From Wuchereria bancrofti (Eukaryota; Nematoda; Chromadorea; Rhabditida; Onchocercidae): 64,000 bases of DNA. The stretch spans positions 12,625,247-12,689,246 of the forward strand of contig SSBO01000012.1 in NCBI GenBank assembly GCA_005281725.1. Direction: 5' to 3'. Shown piece after piece: positions 45,046-59,553 of this stretch (position 1 is its first letter; each line of letters opens with the position of its first letter). Below the pieces are notes generated by a model, which saw nothing but the letters and a program-made list of their open reading frames with translations, did no database searches and was not told where the DNA came from. The translations under genes were made by a program, and so were the position numbers.

Positions 45046-48000
45046 ATATAAGTTGACAATAGATGAAAGATATTTTCACGATAAGGAGGAGACGTAAGAG
45101 AAGGCAAAAAGGGCGTAAATGAAAGAGAAGGTTGAATGACGATTGAATGATGCGCTGATGTCCTTTATTCTTCACCTGGCATAGTGTTCTTCCGTTGCAC
45201 ATGTTTCATTCCATATATACAAGCTTTTAGCTATATAAAAAGCTTAAATATGCTAATTACTATTGTTTATATATATATATATATATATATATGATATAAT
45301 ATAATGAATTTTTTCTATTTCATTGTAATATCATCGATTTATTCGTATCAGTACTGTGGTATATTCAAACGGTAACAATAACAGCAACAATCACAACAAC
45401 AAGAGCAGAAATAGCAAAAAGAGAGAAGGAGAAATAGAGGTGAATTGGAAAATTGAAAATATCAGTTTGATTTTATCTGCGTATATACGTCAAAGCTTCA
45501 CGTCAAGTGTACAGATAGTTCTTCAGCACGGGGCTCTCTCAGGTATGCTTCTATTTATTTGTGATGTTTTGCATCCTTTGTTTTCGTTTGTATGTTGTTG
45601 CTAAGTGTAATATTATTGATCTGAAATGGCCAAATTAAAATTTGATTGTTGACATGAAAATGATGTAAAATTGGGATTTTATGATTAACAAGAGAGAGAT
45701 ATACTATATGTGATTTTAGGCGCACAATGAAGAATAGTTCGTGAATATGTTGGATTTAAATTTTAGTCTTAAGATTTCAGGTTTAAAGATGTGATATGAA
45801 GGAAGACTTGCATGGATAAAGACATGGGATAGGCCTCCAAATTTTGGGTCTAAAGACCCATTGGTGAAGGAGAGGTTGCTTATTTATAAGTAGAACAGAA
45901 TAAGCTTGTAACTTTGGCTTATAGTTGCTAGGCGGAGGAAGGCATGTGGATAAATGGGAACATGGGAATGGACCCTGAAAATATTGAGTGAAAGAAGGCT
46001 TGCACAGATGAATGGTCTATAGTTTTGAGCCTGAAAATAATTGGATAGAAGAAAGGATAGTGTTTTATCTCGTAGGCATTTCTGTAACCACCGCTCTTCA
46101 GCAATTTTACCTTCCAGTTTTTTTTTTTTTTTTTACTGTTGTTTTTTCTTTTTTCCTTATGCATGAATGAAGAAGGACGAGAAAGATAATCTAGAAGAAA
46201 AAATATCCACCTTATTAGCACATTATTGTTAGTTGATATGGGAGTTGTCTGTTTTTTGTTGTTATAGTTGTCTGTTTTTGTTTCCGTTATTGTTGTTGTT
46301 GTTGCTACTGCTATTTCTGTTTTACTGAAAATGATGATGATAATTCCCTCGTTTCTGTTCCCTGCGGTAGATCTTTTGAGAGAGAGGAAGAAAAAACGAA
46401 TGATAGTTAGATGGGTCGTATGGCCTGCCGGATGAAAAATTATCGGTTTTTTTTTTTTTCAAATCTCTTCTCCAATTCCTGAAGTGCACATATATAAATG
46501 CGTGTTTGGTTGGTAGAATTTTTTTCTCCAAGACTTAGTTTATTCTATCTGTGCATTCAACTCCTCTGATGCTAGTATTGACTATGCTAGTGCTGCTGAT
46601 AGTGTTTTATACCATATAAGCAGAGGATTTCATATAGCATTCACAGGTTTGAGGTGATTATTCCAAGCATTTATAATTCTCAAAGATTAATTACAATTAA
46701 AATTGTTCTTGCACTGGTTCAGGACGATTTTTTTGCACTCTCTGAATCAGTTGTGCATTAGAATTGTGCGGTTGGGAAGAAGTAGTAAGTTTCAGTGAAT
46801 TACCACGGTTTGTCATTTTTCTCTTTTTTTTTGGAATTTTCGTCATTTATTCTGCTATTTCCTTCGGATTCGCTATTGAAGTTGGTATCATCTGTGTTCC
46901 TCCATTCATGCACGAACATATGGTAATTTAATCTAATATATGATCACTCGAAATACAGATTTTGGATGTTTCTCTGTGGTACTATTTTTGTATCTTCACT
47001 TATTTTTCGAGGTCATTGCTAGAGTCGCACCATAATTCAGTTACTCATCTGTGACGTATTGTGTTTGTTGTCAATATAAGAATGAGAGAAGAGAATCTTG
47101 CGACTTATTTGAGGAAGCTCGTTCTCGTTGCTTGTTTTTAGGTGATTACGGTAATATACTGTTAAATGATGCTGTTAAAAATACTGTCATCTTAAGTTCA
47201 ATGCTGGAATTCGATTGATACGAAATCATTTATTAGCACATATTAAATTCCAATTACTTATCATTTAATGAATCCCCTGACTGCTCTGTGTAATGTGAGC
47301 ATACTCATTTTAATGCAGAATTTTCGTACGTATATTTATGACTAAAGTTACTGTAATTGCAATCATTAGTTTGAAGTATTTCCATTTCATATCATTTATA
47401 TTCAGTGTTATTTCTCATCATAGTTAAGTAACACGTAGAAATGATATGCAACGATGAAGTTATGTTACAATTTATATTCTGTTTTTTTTTTTCCTGGCAC
47501 ATTTACGAGTTTTAACGATTTTCGCAGTAAAAAAATGTAAAAATCATTTCTAAAGCTTATTCGCTTTTGCAATCAATACAGTTATAATATATGTGCAGCG
47601 TTGTTTGCTGTCATTTGTCATTGTCTTTTCTTTTTCCCATCTCAGTAATCGATCTTTAGTCTTCATGATTGTGATAAATAGTAGTGGTGGATTTTGAACC
47701 GTTCATATTATGCCATTATCGAGACGAATTGTGTATTTTGTTTGGAAGACAATCTTCTCTCGTAGGTCATCGAGTCGAGTTTGGATGGAAACGTTTGTAG
47801 AAATGTTTCATCATCACAAGATGTATTTACAGAGAGTATCTTATCAGAATAGAAGTTGGAAAGGAAATTATACATATCTAGATTTTTCATACCATTCCGA
47901 TTAGTGTTTGGGCATATTTCGCGCTATTTCGTTTGGGCATTTTCTCATCTATGCTGAATAATATTGAAATATGGGTTTTACAGTTCGAATATTTAATTTG

Positions 48001-48420
48001 TAATAACCGAAATTTACTGTTGTGGATGATATTTGATTGTGTTGATATCACTGTTCTAAATAATACTTGAGAGTGATGAGAAAGAATTTTTTGAGTTTTT
48101 CATTTTCGGAATTGAAATTAAAAGTGAAAAGATGTATTACCTTTTGTGTGCTTCATTAATTTCAACTAAATTTTTAAAGGATTTCAAATCTTACATCTCC
48201 ATAATTGTTATTTTTGGAGTCTTGCTAGGGTAGCAAATATATGTGGTTTCTGAGGAAGGAAGGTGGACTATAAAATGGAAAAGACAGAATAGTATAAAAA
48301 AAAAGTAAAAAAAAGTAATGGGAAGAATAGTATAAAAAAAAAGTAAACCGTTGCCAACCGCCGATTCTCAGCTATTATATCGATTAACCAACATATTATT
48401 TCAACCTTTTAAATTTTCAG
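45046..48420. other. upstream flank of TRIP12 copy 2, no exon recognised
   Basis: Collinear with the copy 1 flank. It contains a (TA)n run at about 45268-45293 that is longer than in copy 1, poly-T tracts near 46118 and 46446, and no splice-bounded coding segment. Confidence 0.5.
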
Positions 48421-48427
48421 CTCTTCC

Positions 48428-51400
48428 ATGTCGAATATAGGATCGGCATCTGGACAACACGGTGAAAACGCTACGCTGCCTCAATTTAGTCGAAAACGTA
48501 GTTCACCAAATTCAGGTTAGTTTTATCTTACATGATGAAATTTGTTAGGGAGTGAAACTAAACGAAATTGATCTTTACATTGATTAGTCATTACATGTAT
48601 TTCCTTATTAGTGTCGGAAGTTTAACATTGTCTTCACTAATCATTCCGGTAATTCAGTCAGACATTGTGATTCATTGAGAAGATGCAGCTGCTCATTAGC
48701 TTCATGAATCGTGATGTTAAATACAATTGTTGGACGACATTCGTATTAATCTCTTCACTATGCTCCATTCGTTCGTTAGATTATGTTTCATTGTTGTTGA
48801 TCCCATGAATCAACTCGTCTACATAACAGTTTTCCTTTGGTTTATTTGAAAATTTTTGGGAATGTGCTCTTCGTACCGTACACCATTTTCTTAATTACCA
48901 CTATCATTGCTGTACTGTTAACGCTATGTCTAAGCTGAATGTTAGTGAGATTTGAAGATTAAAGATCAAAATTTTCAAATAATATTTTCCTTAGGATAAA
49001 ATTAAAAAATCATGAACAATCATTTGCTTGTCATTTTTGTTAGAATTATTAAATAGTACGGAATTTAATCATTCCAAATGCTGAATTATGCGCGTCTCTT
49101 CTATTAATTCTTGTTGTCAATAACTACTAGTTATCGGTCATTCATTCCAGGTTCATTGAAATCAGAAACTTCGTCAGCAACTTCAGTTGCAGCTGTGGGT
49201 TCTTCTTCATCCAAACTGCGTCGGATTGCCCATTCATCAGTGGAACAGGTATTTTAATATCAATAAAAAAACCCCATCCTCACTGTTTTGCAAACAAAAT
49301 CAGACATATTCAGTCCTTCTGTGCGAGATAAATTGCTGATTCCGAAACCTAAGTGTAGTTCTAGTCTCCTATTTACATTGAAGAATGCAATTAAAACATT
49401 ACAAGTAAAAAATTTAAGAAAAAAGTTGAATGTTGTAGAATCCAGAAAATAGCGACTTGTCTCGACAGCAAACTTCTCATTTATCGGGTGCACCTGAAAC
49501 GGGATCAGTGGGTGGAGGGAGCGGACGTTCAGGTCCTAGTCGTTCCGGACACGATAGTGTTAGAAGTGAATTGAAGTATTTGACAGACTTCTTTCCTGAT
49601 CAAAATCCGAGTGATCGCCGTCTAACTCGTTCTCAACGCCAGTATTCAATTCCAGTATCAAGTGTTAGTGTTTTTTTTTTTTTGATTTCTTGTGGATTTC
49701 AGCCATTTGTTGCTTATATTCCAAAAAAATAGTTCACTAATTACAGAAACATTGGTTTCTCGGAATAAGAAACTTCATCGTTATCGTTTCTTCTGCTGAA
49801 GTTGTTCAGTGCTCTGTTTGGAGCATCATTTAGGATTGAATTAGGATACGATATTATGATTTTGTACTCTTTAAATTCTCAATGTTTTTCTCTATTTTGG
49901 TCTTACTGCAGAGTCAGACAACAGATATTGACAGTTCCGCACATACAAACAGTGGTTCAGTGGTGGTTGAGCAGTCAAGGTACTATAATTTCTTGCTGTT
50001 TTATTCTTAGCATTACTTCATTTCATTCTCTTTCTCGTTCCCCTCTCTTTCAGCAAGTTATCCTCTGTGTTCTTTTATTGCTGAGAAATTTCATCTACAA
50101 AAATTATCTTTCGGGTTTAGAGAGCAACTTATGACCTTTCTCTTATTTTTGTCACTTCATACCCACCACAGCAACTTCGAGAGCGACAGAAATGGTCTTT
50201 TTTTTATGGGATTTTTTGCATAGTGGTGATAATATGTGCGCTAAATCCTAGAGAGAACTACGCTATTCCAGAAGCATAAAAGATAGGCCACGAGCTCGTA
50301 AAGGTCGTACCACTGTGGCGGGACGAGTAAATATCGGGGCGGAGAGCTCACGTACGGCAAATAACAGCGAGCAGCAACCGAGCACTTCGTCATCAGCACG
50401 TACACGTGCGCATAATTCAGCAACGGGTCTCTGCCATAGTATCGCGTACGTCAGTTAAACATTTGTCTAGTAGGAAATTATTTTCAGTTATGTCATTTAT
50501 GCATTGCTGCATTCACTAGGTCACATGCATTCGTCAATATATATGGAGTGGTTGTGAGCAAAGCGGAAAGATGTACAGCTGTTTTGCTAATTCTTATTTT
50601 AGTTATTGGTGATATTATGAAATTGATATAATGAAATTTAAATATCATCGTGGCATAAATATCATAAAATTTGGATAATAAGTCGTTCCTTCTCGAATTT
50701 ATAATCATATCATTATTTGCTTCCAATGAAACAGTTTCGCTAGATTATAGGAATTGTGAAAGCACATCGAATCGTGTTTCACCAACTTTCATACATCAAA
50801 ACGAATCAAGTGGTTGTCGTTCGGCTCCGCAGCTTGGTTTAGTTGTGCAGGTTTGAATTTAATATGCTTTTATTTATGTTTCATTTATGTCTAGGAAAAA
50901 AAGCTTTTTTTTATTTTTTCTTCGGAATGATTTGAATGAATGGAATTGGAAAATGTATTGATCTTATGCATGTATGACTCATATTGATATTTGCATACTG
51001 ATATCATTATTTATGCTTTGCAATATTGATCCAGAATACAGCAGATGATGCAACTCCAAGTACTGTAATTGCTAGTAACAACACAGCACTGACCGCACCA
51101 TTAAACAGCAATGTAATAACAACTGCGACTACAGAACTCTCAAGAGCTGTTAACGGTGGTGTATCTGCTGAAAGTCATTCTTCACAGTTTAGGAATTTGC
51201 AACGGTAACTTTTGCATAGTGATTTCTTGAATAATGGCGGCTGTGGAATATGAGCATATCATGTTAAGTGTAGCATTTTAAGGAAATACTTGTTTATAAT
51301 TTTTTTTTCTTTTTAAATAACATTCTGTAAGGCATTGTTTTAAAGTTATGCTCGTAACGGTTAGAAGCAGATTTGCTAGTAATTAGGTTTCTGCAACATT

Positions 51401-54400
51401 TTGTCGCTTAAGCACTTAAATATTAGTTAAATGGTCATTGATTTCCACGGATTCAGCACTTCAATGCAGGTGTAACATCTTCGTGTGACTACATGTAATA
51501 TTCCTGTGCATATGCCTGACAATTTACTGTTAATGGCATAAAAAACATGAACTCCAAATAATGGTTTTGGCTTATTCAAGTTGTGTTTTAGATTTTTAAA
51601 AAAAAAGCTGTAAATTCCATATTGAAGATTTTTTTTTTAAACGTTATTTTTAGGTCACAAGCTGTTCACACAGCATCTTCATTTCTGGGCGCACTTGTAC
51701 CTCGCGTTCAGCATTTACTTGGTTCAGCACACGCTCATCCTAGTAAGTATTCTTGTTATAACATTCTACTTTCAGAATCCCTATCCTTTTAAGTACCATC
51801 CACCATGTTACGCCCTTTTTCTGTTTTTGTGGTTATCGCAGAAAATACCTTTTTTTTGGGAGGAAAGAGAAAAATAGTGATAGCATTAACATGTCAAAAC
51901 GTATTAATGAACCAAGTTTAGTAGTGGCTATCTAAAGCCTTTTTCCCTTGATCGTTCTCTACTGTTGTCTTGAAAGATTAGGCAAGTTTGATTAAAATGA
52001 TCAAAAGAAACCTGTATTAGTATCTGATGAATTAAAAAATGAATTTTGTAGTAATTATACATTCTCTGTTGTGTGCAGCCAGTTAGTTGTGGATTTTCTT
52101 TTTTTGTTTCATTGATGGATATTCTGGATAAACGGACATTAAGCAATGTATAACTATTTCAATTAATAAATTTAAGTTATGCAAAATTGATCAATTTATA
52201 CGTGTGTAAACGTTCACTTTATTGCTCTAACGACTGTTAGAAAACAATGTTCGTAAAAAGCATATAGCTAATTTGCGTTGCTATATTTGTCTCACGTGGG
52301 ATCAATTTGATTAAGCGTAATGTTTACCAAATAAATATGATCTAACCATCAGTAGTAAGCGTGATCATCCAATATCTCATTTGTGTACCTTCATACTTTT
52401 ATCATTTAGGAGAAATCAATTTTTTTTTCTATTTTTGTCGTGCAGCAAAAGTTGTAATGATAAACTATTATAAGATTAGTGCTGTATATGCACTTATACT
52501 TTTTTTGTTTATGTCTGTTTGTTTACAATTTGGTCTCATAGGTAATACATACGAATTGTTTAGATGCGGAGAGTTCACAAAATGCCATTTCACATACATT
52601 TTCAGGTCAGGTTCATTCTTTTTTTAAATGCTTACAGGATGTAATAATCAATATTGTAATTTGAAATAGGAAGTTTTTAAAGTTTTGGGAAAAGAGGCTA
52701 AAAGGAGATTGCAATGAGAACAGTGAAGATTGATAAGAGAGGAAAACGGAGTGATTTCATTGATCATATTGAAAAAATTTGATAATGTAAGAATTGAGTC
52801 TGGAAGAATAATTTGATGACATGTGAAGTGTGTACTGTTTAAAACAGCGAATTCAGTATTTGATAGATTCTATACTATCTTCGCTGCAAACAATGGATCC
52901 AACTATTGGTAAGATGACATTTGTAGAAATAAGCTATACTTTATAGAAATTTTCTCTTGAGATGATAAGTTGCATAATAAGGGAACTGCAATACTTTCAC
53001 ACTTGAAAAGTTTGGTGCAGTTTCATTTCTTATTAATCGCAGGTTGTTTAGATGTAACAATTCAAGGACAGTTGAGTGATTTGTTACGTTCGGAAAATTT
53101 ATCGCTCAAAATTGCACATGATTTTCCTGGATTTGCTATTGCGGGTAGGGTAAATTTGCGAAAGTTTAATACAGTATTTTTATACGAAGAAAATTAGCTT
53201 GTATAATAAGTATATGATTATCAAAATGTCAAACATTTAGAACATATATCCTGTGTTACTATATATGGATTTGGTAATGAATTGGTTGTATTTTGTTTTA
53301 AATTCGTTTACTCCAATCATGACCATCCAATATTTCCATTTCTTTTTTCTTTTTCATGACCTTATGATACTTTAAATTTTTGAACTTCGTAAGTCTAATT
53401 TGTCCGAACTTGGAAATACCGATGGTGTTGGATGGAGATTTCGTAAAATTATAATTACAGAATCTAGTCATTAGTTATAAGTATTCAATTTCAGTTTGCT
53501 GTAGTGTAACGTTCGAACATTTAGATTTGGATATTCTCGTCCAGAATATGCAGAGCGAAGGTTTGAGACAAGATTTTATTCAACCAGTTGGTGCGGGTAA
53601 GATAGCTTTCAAAATAGCCTTTAATGTTTTACTTTATGAGTCAAATATTGTTCTGTTTGGTTTGCTATGTAAAATCTTAACTAATTTAAATTCTAGAACA
53701 CTTGACTGGGTTATAACTTGTAGATAACGTTTCGTTTTGATGGAATATTCGAATTAATATTTTACCTGTGTAACTGGACCGTGGTTCTTCCATGATTTTG
53801 ATCAACTTCGAAATGGGTGAAGTCCCGAAGATCCATTTCGAAAATAGTGATGAAAGACAGCACATACAGTTGTTTACCCAAGGGCACTTCCGTCTATGAA
53901 TTTAATGAAAATAGATTATATAGCATTTTGGTTTTAGATATTCCATTAGGAATTTCTTTTATATGTATTCAAATGAACTTTAAATATTTATTCAAATGGA
54001 TTTAAAATTGTTTAGGGTTCAGGGTTACCTGTTCTAGGGTTCATCTTAGCAGTGCTGAAGGTATTGTACAACATCAGACAACAGTAATATGTAAAGTGAA
54101 TTTTTCACTTTAAATTTTTTGTTTGTACAATCCGTAATAGCTATAGTAACTGTTAAGTTGTATAGATTCTTAAAATACTCAACTTACTCGTATTCTGTGC
54201 TCAGATTTACATCTAAGTAAGATGTATTGTGCATTTCATGGTATTTAAAAATTTCTGAGATTTACAGAATTTTGAAAAGAAAGCATTGGAAAGTTCAGAA
54301 ACGTTTCACTTTTTTTTCTTTTTTTTATCAAACAATTGGTTGAAGTAAAATGAAATTCTTATTTGTTTAATGACTGTTTCTGATGATCACTCATATTGCA

Positions 54401-57400
54401 ATTTATTACACATTGAATTATTTCTGTTTGGGATTGCATTTATTGAATTAAGATTAAAGGAGAAAAGAAAGAAAGAGAAATTGATGAAATTTCAAAGAGC
54501 GACAACATTTTTCATAAACTTGCTGCATAATATGGCAAAATTCATATTATATTGATTGAGCACACAAACGGCAAGATGTGATGCTGCTGCTGCTATTATT
54601 ACTAATTGCTACTGCAGCTGCTATTGCGAACTGCTACTTCTACTGCAACTGCAAATACTACTGCTACTATTTACTACTGTTTATTGCTAATTAATGTTTG
54701 ATAGTAATGTTAGTGCTGATAGTATTAATGATACATAAAATGTTTCATGAGAATAATTAAAGAAATGAATAACAACATAATGAGCTATTGGAAGGGAATA
54801 TTTCGATAATTAAATTAACGTATCTTTCTTCCTATCAAAATGTTTCGAAAATTTCTAAAATAAGCTAAAAGAGTCAGATATATTTTATTCATCTCATGGA
54901 ATCATTTTTATTTCATCTCGAAATAAGAGAGTAGTAATAAAATTTACAGGAGATGAATGAATGATTTCTATATTATTGAGCTTAGTAGAAGATTAGCAAG
55001 TGAACTTTTTCTCCTTTTCAATCATTATAAAGATTTTGGTTGATGTATCTCTGTACGTACCTTTTTTAAAAGTTGTCGTACTAGTCTGTGCTAGGCTACA
55101 TGTATATTTTTTGCTTGCCCATCATTATACTGCAATCGTCTTTTGATACTAAAAAAGCTTTAATCAGTTTAGTTGAAATTTTATTCGGTCTCACTGTCCT
55201 CTTATAGTAATTGACAGTTTTGGCATATTGCATTTGTTTTATGATGATATATGAAACATAAATGAGACAATCGAATTCTTCAAAATAAGTTTGAATGGAT
55301 TATTAGGCTATATATGTTGTGGTATTTACATCAATTTGTATGGGTTTGAAGTATGCATTTATTTCATTTGAAATATTTTTAAAAAATATTTTTCTTAGCA
55401 TTATGGATTTTTTTTTATGCTGCATATATCTTAAAAAGAAATAGATTTTAAGTTAAAGTTTGAATGACTGATGATTTATTGTAAATTAAACAAAATGTTT
55501 ATTAGAAATTATAATTCAACTATGGGAAGGGCAAAAGGAAAAAAAAGTATTGTAAAAGAATTAGAAAGGATGAAACGTATTGGGAAGATGCTTGTCAGTT
55601 GTTTTAGCATATAATGATTAATTAGGATGATAAATTGGGGTAGTATTTTACGTTGCAATTCCTGTAGCACTAAAAATTTTGTTTTTTGTTTTTACACTTT
55701 CTCCATTATTTCATTTTTTTTTCTTTTTTGTAAAGAGAAACAATGAGATAGATAATGATGCGACGTTTTTTTTTGCTCTGGAAAATATTAAATATGCTAA
55801 TTTTCGGAAATCATTTTTAAGCGGAAAAATGGGAAAGTTTGATTTAGTTGCATAAAATCTCTTTGTGAGAATAGGGTATGTTTAACAGTGAAATCGGTTG
55901 ATTAATGTTCAAATAGTAGTAGTGCGTGTAAGTAGTAATACAATGTAGTATAGTAATTAAATACATATATATATATATATATGTATAATTCCTTGTATGA
56001 TGTATATATGCGTTAATGTATGACATTTATTACAAAGCATACGATGCATATATGTTAATTCTTTACGTACATGATTGCTTTTAGTTTTGAAATTTTTTAC
56101 GCAAGATATTTTGACCTATTTATGAAAATTTTTGAAAATTTGTAGGCTTAGTTTGTTTTGTATAAAAATTATTTCCAAGTTCTAAACTAGGAAAAGTTAA
56201 TCTACATTTGTAAGAGAATAGGGAAAGGGGAGAAGGTGCTGTCTAAAAAAAGGTCAAACGACCCAATCCGGATAAAAAGAAGATGGAGTGATAGAAGCTT
56301 GGGAAATATATTGTGATGATAGTGTAACACAAGGGATCTCTTTGATTCCTATCGATCCATTATCTTACTATATCACCTGTTTTAGTTATTGTTATCTGAT
56401 TGCTCTAATCACATAGTTACCGTAACGATAAGATAGTAAAGGATGGGAAGGGAGAAGATGTAGAAGTTGTCATTCTTTTTCTGTTAGACAGAAAGATAAC
56501 GTCTGATAGTGATAGTAGTAGTATTTATGTAGATGATGAAGGATGTTGTATAAGCTATTTCATTCTATATAATTCCTCTTTACTTTATAATTTTTATCTA
56601 TCAAAAACGATGATTTAATCTATCTCCCAATTTCTTCATTTTTTTATTTTCCAAAAACTTGGTTATTCATCTTGTAGGGTAATAGTTATATTTATTTCAA
56701 AGCTTATTGTTTCAATTCTTGTAATGTTTCAAAAATTAGTGAAGCGGGTAATAAAGTTTGTTTTTGCTGCTGTCGTTGTCTCGGCGAAAATTTTGTTATT
56801 CCACCTACTCAAAAAGTATGCCAAATTTGTTTTTTGTTTTTCGTTTTTTTTTTTTTTTTTTTTTTGAGCCCACCAAATGTTTCAGGCTGGAAGTTCTGGT
56901 ACCTCACCGGTTGGATTCCTGTCTAAGATCTGAGAGCTCAAAAGAGCTCTTTGAAACTAGAGAGGAAGAGCATGAAAGAAGAAACGAAGGGCAAAAAAGA
57001 AGACAAAAGGAAGAAAAGTAATGAGATAACCTCTTCATGCTGTTAATGCGTTGATAGCCAGATTTATTAACTATTTGAGAATCTGTGAGGGAAGGGTAGC
57101 AAACTGAAGGAACGAAGGACTAAGAAGCGATCTGAATTGTTTGGTCTCTTGAAACAAAGTTGAAACACAATTGCTAATAATATTTATGCACTATTACAGC
57201 CACTAGAATTACTAGTCGTTATCAATGATTATTATTCAGCTAAGCAAACAAGCATCTTTTAAGGAGCCCATTTTCATTTCTATATTAAAAATCCTGCTGA
57301 GATAACATACTTATGTGCGTATGTATGTATGTATGTATATACGGTAGGAAAACATATTTTAACCTGTAAGAAAACATGCTTTTATTATTATCATAAGAAA

Positions 57401-59503
57401 TTTAATTTTTTATGTTCCACTTTCTAGTCTGCAACTGCAGTAAAAATTGCAGGTTAGTGCCTTCCTTTTATGTACTTTACGTAATGAACCGAAAGATTAA
57501 ATGGTATGAATTGTTTATATGAAACAAAGATAGACTCTAATCTAGGAGTGTAAAAATGGATAACATGATTTAATTCTTCATTCACTGATTTGTGAGGGAG
57601 TTTTTGCTGTGAAATTCTCAAAGTTGTCAATGTATTATGTATATATCCAATCGAAGATTTCTAAGTATACTTGTGAAACTATTTTAGCTTAATTTGCAAG
57701 CAAAGCAAAAACTGGTACTGGTAGTGATATTTACATTCTTTTGTAAGAATGATTCTTATGAGATATGTTGTAAAATGCTGTGAATGGGAATTTTATAACA
57801 AATATGCTTATGTCCAGATCATATATCGGATCAGTCCAGAAGCAAACAATTAATATCATTTCTTTCTTGCAAACGAAAGCACTTTATTTGTTCGTTATCA
57901 AAGATATTTCATTTTTATAGAACCACTTGGTGGTGATTTTACTTTAGTTATCGTAAGTTATACTGATTTATTGATTAGATGTTGTTTCAGATGCACGAGT
58001 TGTGTCGATAATGGAACGTTTGCGTTCTACAAGTGAACTTAGTCAACTGGATGCAGCTACTGAATTAGCTGATATGCTACTTTTGGGCAACGAAGAGAGC
58101 CTTCCAAATTTACCAATCAAAGATATCGTTCATGCTCTTATCATGTTGCTTCAGAAGGAGCATAATTTCGTGTTGGTAAGTTGAAGTTTCGATTAATCAA
58201 AGTGTTTTACGTAAGTGGAAGGCGTAAACGAATGATATCGGAAGCCCTGTCTCATATGATGTTTCGTCTTTGTGTTGATCATACCAGTATCGGTAGAAGT
58301 TTTTTCATTTCCCCTGGATGATCAAAGCCATATGCATTGCTGGAGTCTTTCCAGTATCACTGGGATTAGTCCAGAGATTAAAAGCATTACAGCTTTTTAA
58401 TTTTTATTTTTCATCGCAATTTTGAATATTTTATTTTAGATGCTTACTGCTGCAAGATGTATATCAAATATGCTGGAAGCTTTACCACGTGCATTACCAG
58501 TTGTTATCGATACAGTGCCACATCTTCTTGAAAAGGTTTCCTTTACCTTGTTTCTTCATTACAGAAGGAGAAAAAACGCCACAAATATAGTCTTAAGGAG
58601 TTGTAGAGTAATAAAAAGCCTAATGATATAGCCTCTTATTATCGATCATTATTTTATTGTCTTTGATGAGTTGAAATAAAATGTTGTATAAGTTGAGTAG
58701 AATTTGAATGTATGATACATTAAACTTATTAACATCTATTTTGATAGCATACTGAAGAAAGATATTTAGCTTGGAAAAGTTTTCTTTTGAAGCAAAAGTT
58801 TTAACAAGCACTTTTTTTTTAATGAACAGCTGATATTTTTTCTTGTCGAGTCATATAGCTATAAAAGTAAACCTATGAACTTTTTCGCTGTGTTAAAAGA
58901 CCACAGCGAAAAACTTCAAAATTTTGAGTTGTTAGTAAAGCAATAAGGAACACCAATACTCTCTTTCCCAGTTACTACTATCTTTTTTTTTAAATACATT
59001 TTGAAAATCAGGAAGTATTAATCCTGAATAAACTTTTTAATATGAAATTTCTTTCAGTTGAAACGTATCGAATGTATTGATGTAGCAGAGCAATCATTAA
59101 TGGCGTTGGAAGTGATGTCAAAAAGGAATGGCAAAAATATAATGTCAGCTGTAAGTTTCTTAAATGCTTTATTGTGTTATATTATAGTCATTAATATCAT
59201 TTGTTGTTAGTGTGAGATAATGAATATGTATTTGTGGATTTCTTATTTTATATCATAGTATTTCCTGTATACATTGAAAAGATATCAGAAAGAAAAAATA
59301 TTAATCTCTATCAAATTTAAAGAGATTTCTTTTGTATCCACAATGATGAATGGGATAAATGAAATGCAGTCACAAAAAGTGAACTGATCATTTAAAGCCA
59401 ACAAGAAAACGGATACGCAAATGATTTAGTTAGATATAGTGAATGGTTGAAGCCATCCAATTAATGATGCATAAAAATCATATTTGAATAATTTTTTAAC
59501 TTC

Positions 59504-59553
<50 letters not shown>

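Larger units (their letters stand above)
45046..59503 (+). repeat. TRIP12 block, copy 2 (diverged partner of 28982-45044)
   Basis: Collinear with copy 1 throughout, and free of internal N-flanking duplications, so its spacing is the better guide to true gene structure. It begins right after the N at 45045 and runs without a break into single-copy downstream exons. Copy-specific changes include indels, short tandem duplications and splice-site changes described separately. Confidence 0.9.
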
